Positions 7,223-9,255 of a DNA stretch of 9,255 nt are shown piece by piece. Numbering within the stretch: position 1 is the first letter of the stretch; each line of letters opens with the position of its first letter. Origin of the DNA: JBJSXF01 sp046086225 (lineage in GTDB: Bacteria > Actinomycetota > Acidimicrobiia > IMCC26256 > PALSA-610); NCBI GenBank assembly GCA_046086225.1, contig JBJSXF010000054.1, positions 1 to 9,255 of the forward strand. Reading direction: 5' to 3'. The position numbers were made by a program, and so were the translations under genes. The notes beneath the pieces were generated by a model. That model did no database searches. It saw only the letters and a list, made by a program, of their open reading frames with translations, and was not told the DNA's origin.

Positions 7223-8146
7223 ATGGCCGTTGCGGGCGGTCCGGGTCGCCGGCGCCTCATCCTCGCCCTCCTGCTGCTCACGGCGGTCACACTGATCGCG
7301 GCGGGCGGTCGGCGCGACGACGACGGCCCCCTCGGAGCCGTCGGCCGGGCGGCCCACTCGGTCGTGGCCCCGGTCCAGCGGGTCTCGACGGGGGCGGCCC
7401 GCTCGGTGGGGGACTGGTGGAGCGGCCTCACCGACGCCGGCGACCTCCGGCGCGACAAGCGGCGCCTCGAACGGCGGATCGCCGAACTCGAGGGTCGGGA
7501 GCGGAACGCGAGTCAGGCCCGGGCCGAGGTGCTCGAGCTGAAGCGGCTCCTCGGACTCGACGACGTCTTCGACGTGGCCCGGGTGAACGCACGGGTGATC
7601 GGCCGCAATCCCGGCAACTTCTCGACGACGATCACGATCGACCGAGGCAACGATCGGGGCATCGTTCCGGGCATGCCGGTGGTGGCGCCCGACGGCGCGC
7701 TCGTCGGGCGCGTCATCGACTCGGGACGGCGGTTCGCGGTCGTCCGGCTCGTGACCGATGCGAGCTACGCGGTCGGGGTCGAGACAGCCGGCGCGCCGGG
7801 CTCCCGCTCGGCGACGGGCACCGCGAAGGGGCGGGCCGGCTCCTCGGAGCTCCTCGTGGAGGACTTCGAGCCCGTCGGCGTGGTGAAGGTCGGCAACCGG
7901 GTCGAGACCTCGCCGTTGTCGACGAGCGATCCCCCCGACCTCGCGCTCGGTCGCGTCACCCGCATCGACGAGCTCGGCGGTGGCATCGGCCGCAACGTCC
8001 GGGTTGCGCCCTACGCCGAGCTCTCGGGCCTCGACTTCGTCGCCGTGCTGCTCTGGAAGCCGGGCCTCGGTCCGGTCGTCCGGCCGACCACGACCACCAC
8101 CTCGACGACCGTCGCGCCCACGACGACCACGACGAGCGGCGGCTGA
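7223..8146 (+). CDS. mreC: Rod shape-determining protein MreC
   Basis: Bitopic membrane protein whose periplasmic part scaffolds and activates the PBP2-RodA cell-wall synthase. The 307 residues comprise a short basic N-terminus (GRRR at 8-11), one transmembrane helix at about 12-28, a helical, charged, coiled-coil-like stretch at about 74-110 rich in Arg, Glu and Leu, and the beta-sandwich MreC domain from about 120 to 282. That domain contains the family pattern IDRGNDRGIVPGMPV (139-153) and GLVGRV-like ALVGRV (159-164). A Thr-rich tail (about 287-307) follows. The ATG is 7 nt after the mreB stop, with no strong ribosome-binding site, so translation may be coupled. Assignment rests on both sequence and position. 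Confidence 0.94.
   Translation: MAVAGGPGRRRLILALLLLTAVTLIAAGGRRDDDGPLGAVGRAAHSVVAPVQRVSTGAARSVGDWWSGLTDAGDLRRDKRRLERRIAELEGRERNASQARAEVLELKRLLGLDDVFDVARVNARVIGRNPGNFSTTITIDRGNDRGIVPGMPVVAPDGALVGRVIDSGRRFAVVRLVTDASYAVGVETAGAPGSRSATGTAKGRAGSSELLVEDFEPVGVVKVGNRVETSPLSTSDPPDLALGRVTRIDELGGGIGRNVRVAPYAELSGLDFVAVLLWKPGLGPVVRPTTTTTSTTVAPTTTTTSGG
8087..8143 (+). repeat. Thr-rich low-complexity tail of MreC
   Basis: The last 19 codons of mreC are mostly ACC and ACG in short irregular repeats (ACGACCAC-type units). They encode two runs of five threonines separated by STTVAP. The tail is hydrophilic and probably disordered, lying outside the membrane. Such Thr- or Pro-rich tails are common on actinobacterial exported proteins. 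Confidence 0.75.
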
Positions 8147-8147
8147 C

Positions 8148-8669
8148 GTGCGTACGGCGCGCCTCGTGGTGTTGGCGGCGCTCATCGTCGTCGCGCAGGT
8201 GAGCGTCGTGCCCCACCTGCGGATCGCGGGCACGGCACCCGATCTGGTGCTCCTCTTCACGATCGCGGTCGCCTACCGCCTCGGTCCCGAGGCCGGGGCG
8301 CTCACCGGTTTCGGCACGGGCCTCGCGTTCGATCTGTTCCTCGAGACGCCGCTCGGCCTGAGTGCGCTGACCGACGCAGTCGTGGGCTACGCGGTCGGGG
8401 TGTTCACCGCCGGCCTGCTCCGGGTGCCCCGGGCGCTGCCGATCACGCTCGCGGTCGTCGGTGGGCTCCTCGGTGGACTGCTCTTCGTCGGGGTCGGCAC
8501 GCTCGCCGGCGCCGACGCCGTGCAGGGGTTCCGGGGTCTGCGCACCGTGGTCATCGCCGCCGGATACGACGCAGTGGTGGCACCGCTGGTGTTCGGGCTC
8601 GTGGCCCTGGCCGTACGCAGCGAGCGGCGGGCCGACCCCTGGGCGCCCGGCCCGATGCTCCGCCGCTGA
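8148..8669 (+). CDS. mreD: Rod shape-determining protein MreD
   Basis: Small integral membrane protein that joins MreB and MreC to the elongasome. With the GTG one base after the mreC stop it has 173 residues. About five or six hydrophobic segments are visible, at roughly 5-22, 31-45, 48-64, 70-91, 97-120 and 131-156. The family pattern PDLVLLFTIAVAYRLGPEAG (31-50) followed by GLAFDLFLETPLGLSAL (58-74) is clear. The reading frame is open further upstream to 7980, but that part lies inside mreC, so the GTG at 8148 is the sensible start. The C-terminus is short and cytoplasm-like (RSERRADPW). Translation is almost certainly coupled to mreC. Confidence 0.92.
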   Translation: MRTARLVVLAALIVVAQVSVVPHLRIAGTAPDLVLLFTIAVAYRLGPEAGALTGFGTGLAFDLFLETPLGLSALTDAVVGYAVGVFTAGLLRVPRALPITLAVVGGLLGGLLFVGVGTLAGADAVQGFRGLRTVVIAAGYDAVVAPLVFGLVALAVRSERRADPWAPGPMLRR

Positions 8670-8679
8670 CCCCGGCCGG

Positions 8680-8685
8680 TAGCGT
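8680..8685 (+). promoter_or_regulatory. -10-like box (TAGCGT) for mrdA
   Basis: TAGCGT fits TANNNT and sits 11 bp after the mreD stop. A start about 7 nt downstream would fall at 8691-8692, which is the first base of the hairpin that follows, leaving a leader of roughly 33 nt. No -35 match is visible. This is a candidate only. Confidence 0.4.
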
Positions 8686-8690
8686 GCGGA

Positions 8691-8715
8691 GCGCTGCCGC
8701 GGCTCGCGGCGGCGC
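8691..8715 (+). terminator. GC-rich hairpin before mrdA (attenuator or 5'-leader stem)
   Basis: Arms 8691-8701 and 8705-8715 pair over 11 bp around a 3-nt loop (GCT), with one G-U wobble (8695/8711) and all other pairs G-C. It is followed by CTTTG, a very short T-tract. The shape resembles an intrinsic terminator with a poor tail, and the mrdA ATG lies 9 nt beyond. It could trim mreBCD read-through, act as an attenuator, or protect the 5' end of a transcript starting at 8691-8692. The structure is seen directly; the role is inferred. Confidence 0.55.
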
Positions 8716-8724
8716 CTTTGCCCC

Positions 8725-9255
8725 ATGAACGACAGCAGCCGCGTCCGCGTCAGCATCGTCGGCGTCGTCGTCGTCGCCCTCTTCGCCTCGCTCTTCGCCC
8801 GGCTCTGGTTCCTCCAGACCGGTCCGGAGCAGCGACTCCGCGACGACGGAGCCGCGCTCGCCTCCCGGCGGGTCCAGACCCCGGCCCCGCGCGGCCGGAT
8901 CCTCGACCGCAACGGGGTCGTCCTCGCCCGCGACCGCACGGCCTGGGCCATCACCGTCGACCGCTCGCTCCCGACCGAGGAGCGCACCCGGGTGCTGGGC
9001 AGCCTCTCCGAACTCCTCGGGATCGAGACGGCCGATCTGCGCCGCAACTACGAGAGTCCGCGCCAGTCGTCGCTGCTCCCGGCGGTCGTGGCGCTCGATG
9101 TGCCGATCGCCCGGCGGCTCGCCATCCTCGAGCATCCCGACGCGTACCCCGGGGTGTCGGTGGAGCGGCTGACGGTGCGCGAGTACCCGGCGGGCGTGCG
9201 CTTCGGTAATCCGGCGCTCGCCGCTCAGCTCCTCGGCTACGTCGGCGAGATCAAC
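8725..9255 (+). CDS. mrdA: Peptidoglycan D,D-transpeptidase, PBP2/MrdA type (3' partial)
   Basis: Class B penicillin-binding protein that cross-links new peptidoglycan during side-wall growth with RodA. Only the first 177 codons are present; the frame is open at the window end. Visible are a short cytoplasmic N-terminus, one transmembrane anchor at about 9-30 (IVGVVVVALFASLFARLWFL), the non-penicillin-binding domain motif PRGRILDRNGVVLARD (55-70), the YPGVSVERLTVREYP segment (141-155) and GYVGEIN at the very end. The catalytic SXXK, SXN and KTG motifs lie beyond the window, so activity cannot be checked. The ATG is the first start matching the family N-terminus, but no good ribosome-binding site is seen. 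Position after mreD matches the conserved mreBCD-pbp2-rodA order; an FtsI-like protein is less likely for that reason. Confidence 0.9.
   Translation, partial: MNDSSRVRVSIVGVVVVALFASLFARLWFLQTGPEQRLRDDGAALASRRVQTPAPRGRILDRNGVVLARDRTAWAITVDRSLPTEERTRVLGSLSELLGIETADLRRNYESPRQSSLLPAVVALDVPIARRLAILEHPDAYPGVSVERLTVREYPAGVRFGNPALAAQLLGYVGEIN

Noticed and set aside
7788..7799. 12-bp palindrome CCGGCGCGCCGG in mreC
   Set aside because: Short all-G/C palindromes of this length are expected by chance in DNA this rich in GC.
8761..8778. GTC triplet run in the mrdA membrane anchor
   Set aside because: Only about four perfect repeats, coding for valines in a transmembrane helix; ordinary codon bias explains it.
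7956..9047. 363-codon open frame antisense to mreC, mreD and mrdA
   Set aside because: It lies opposite three recognised genes, with no domain or start signal and biased composition typical of shadow frames.
8718..9209. 163-codon frame overlapping the start of mrdA
   Set aside because: Arg/Pro-rich shadow. The true frame starts at ATG 8725 and shows a transmembrane anchor and PRGRILDRNG.

Overview
The window is GC-rich, wall-to-wall coding DNA. Gene content and order point to an actinobacterium: clpX, valS, folC, ndk, mreB, mreC, mreD and then a class B penicillin-binding protein. This is the order known from Streptomyces and relatives. The archaeal-like ValRS, the very high GC and the TANNNT-type -10 boxes at or close to start codons would fit a deep branch such as Acidimicrobiia. 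That placement is inference from memory of the families, not a computed result.

Layout. Positions 1-963 hold the 3' three quarters of clpX (AAA+ unfoldase of ClpXP), whose start lies outside the window. A lone ABC ATPase gene (932-1732, minus strand) converges on clpX and overlaps its last 32 bases. A 48-bp gap then separates it from the divergent valS (1781-4330). In that gap each gene has a -10-like hexamer exactly 6 nt before its start codon, so both transcripts are probably leaderless. folC (4327-5652) overlaps the valS stop by 4 nt, forming a valS-folC unit. ndk (5687-6100) has its own -10-like box just before the ATG.

Positions 6178-8669 carry mreB, mreC and mreD, packed with 7-nt and 1-nt gaps. 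They encode the actin-like filament, the periplasmic scaffold and the membrane partner of the elongasome. After a 55-bp gap containing a -10-like box and a strong GC hairpin, the first 177 codons of an mrdA/PBP2-type transpeptidase gene (8725 to the window end) begin. A rodA homologue would be expected just beyond.

Functionally the window joins protein quality control (ClpX), translation (ValRS), folate and nucleotide supply (FolC, Ndk) and rod-type cell-wall synthesis (MreBCD, PBP2). I see no mobile element, CRISPR array, tRNA or rRNA, toxin-antitoxin or defence system, and nothing amounting to a new biological system. Points that merit a second look are: a ValRS whose HIGH motif reads HMGS; the symmetrical leaderless divergent promoter; a 24-bp perfect palindrome inside folC; the 11-bp hairpin directly ahead of mrdA; and an inverted repeat bracketing the ndk-mreB gap.
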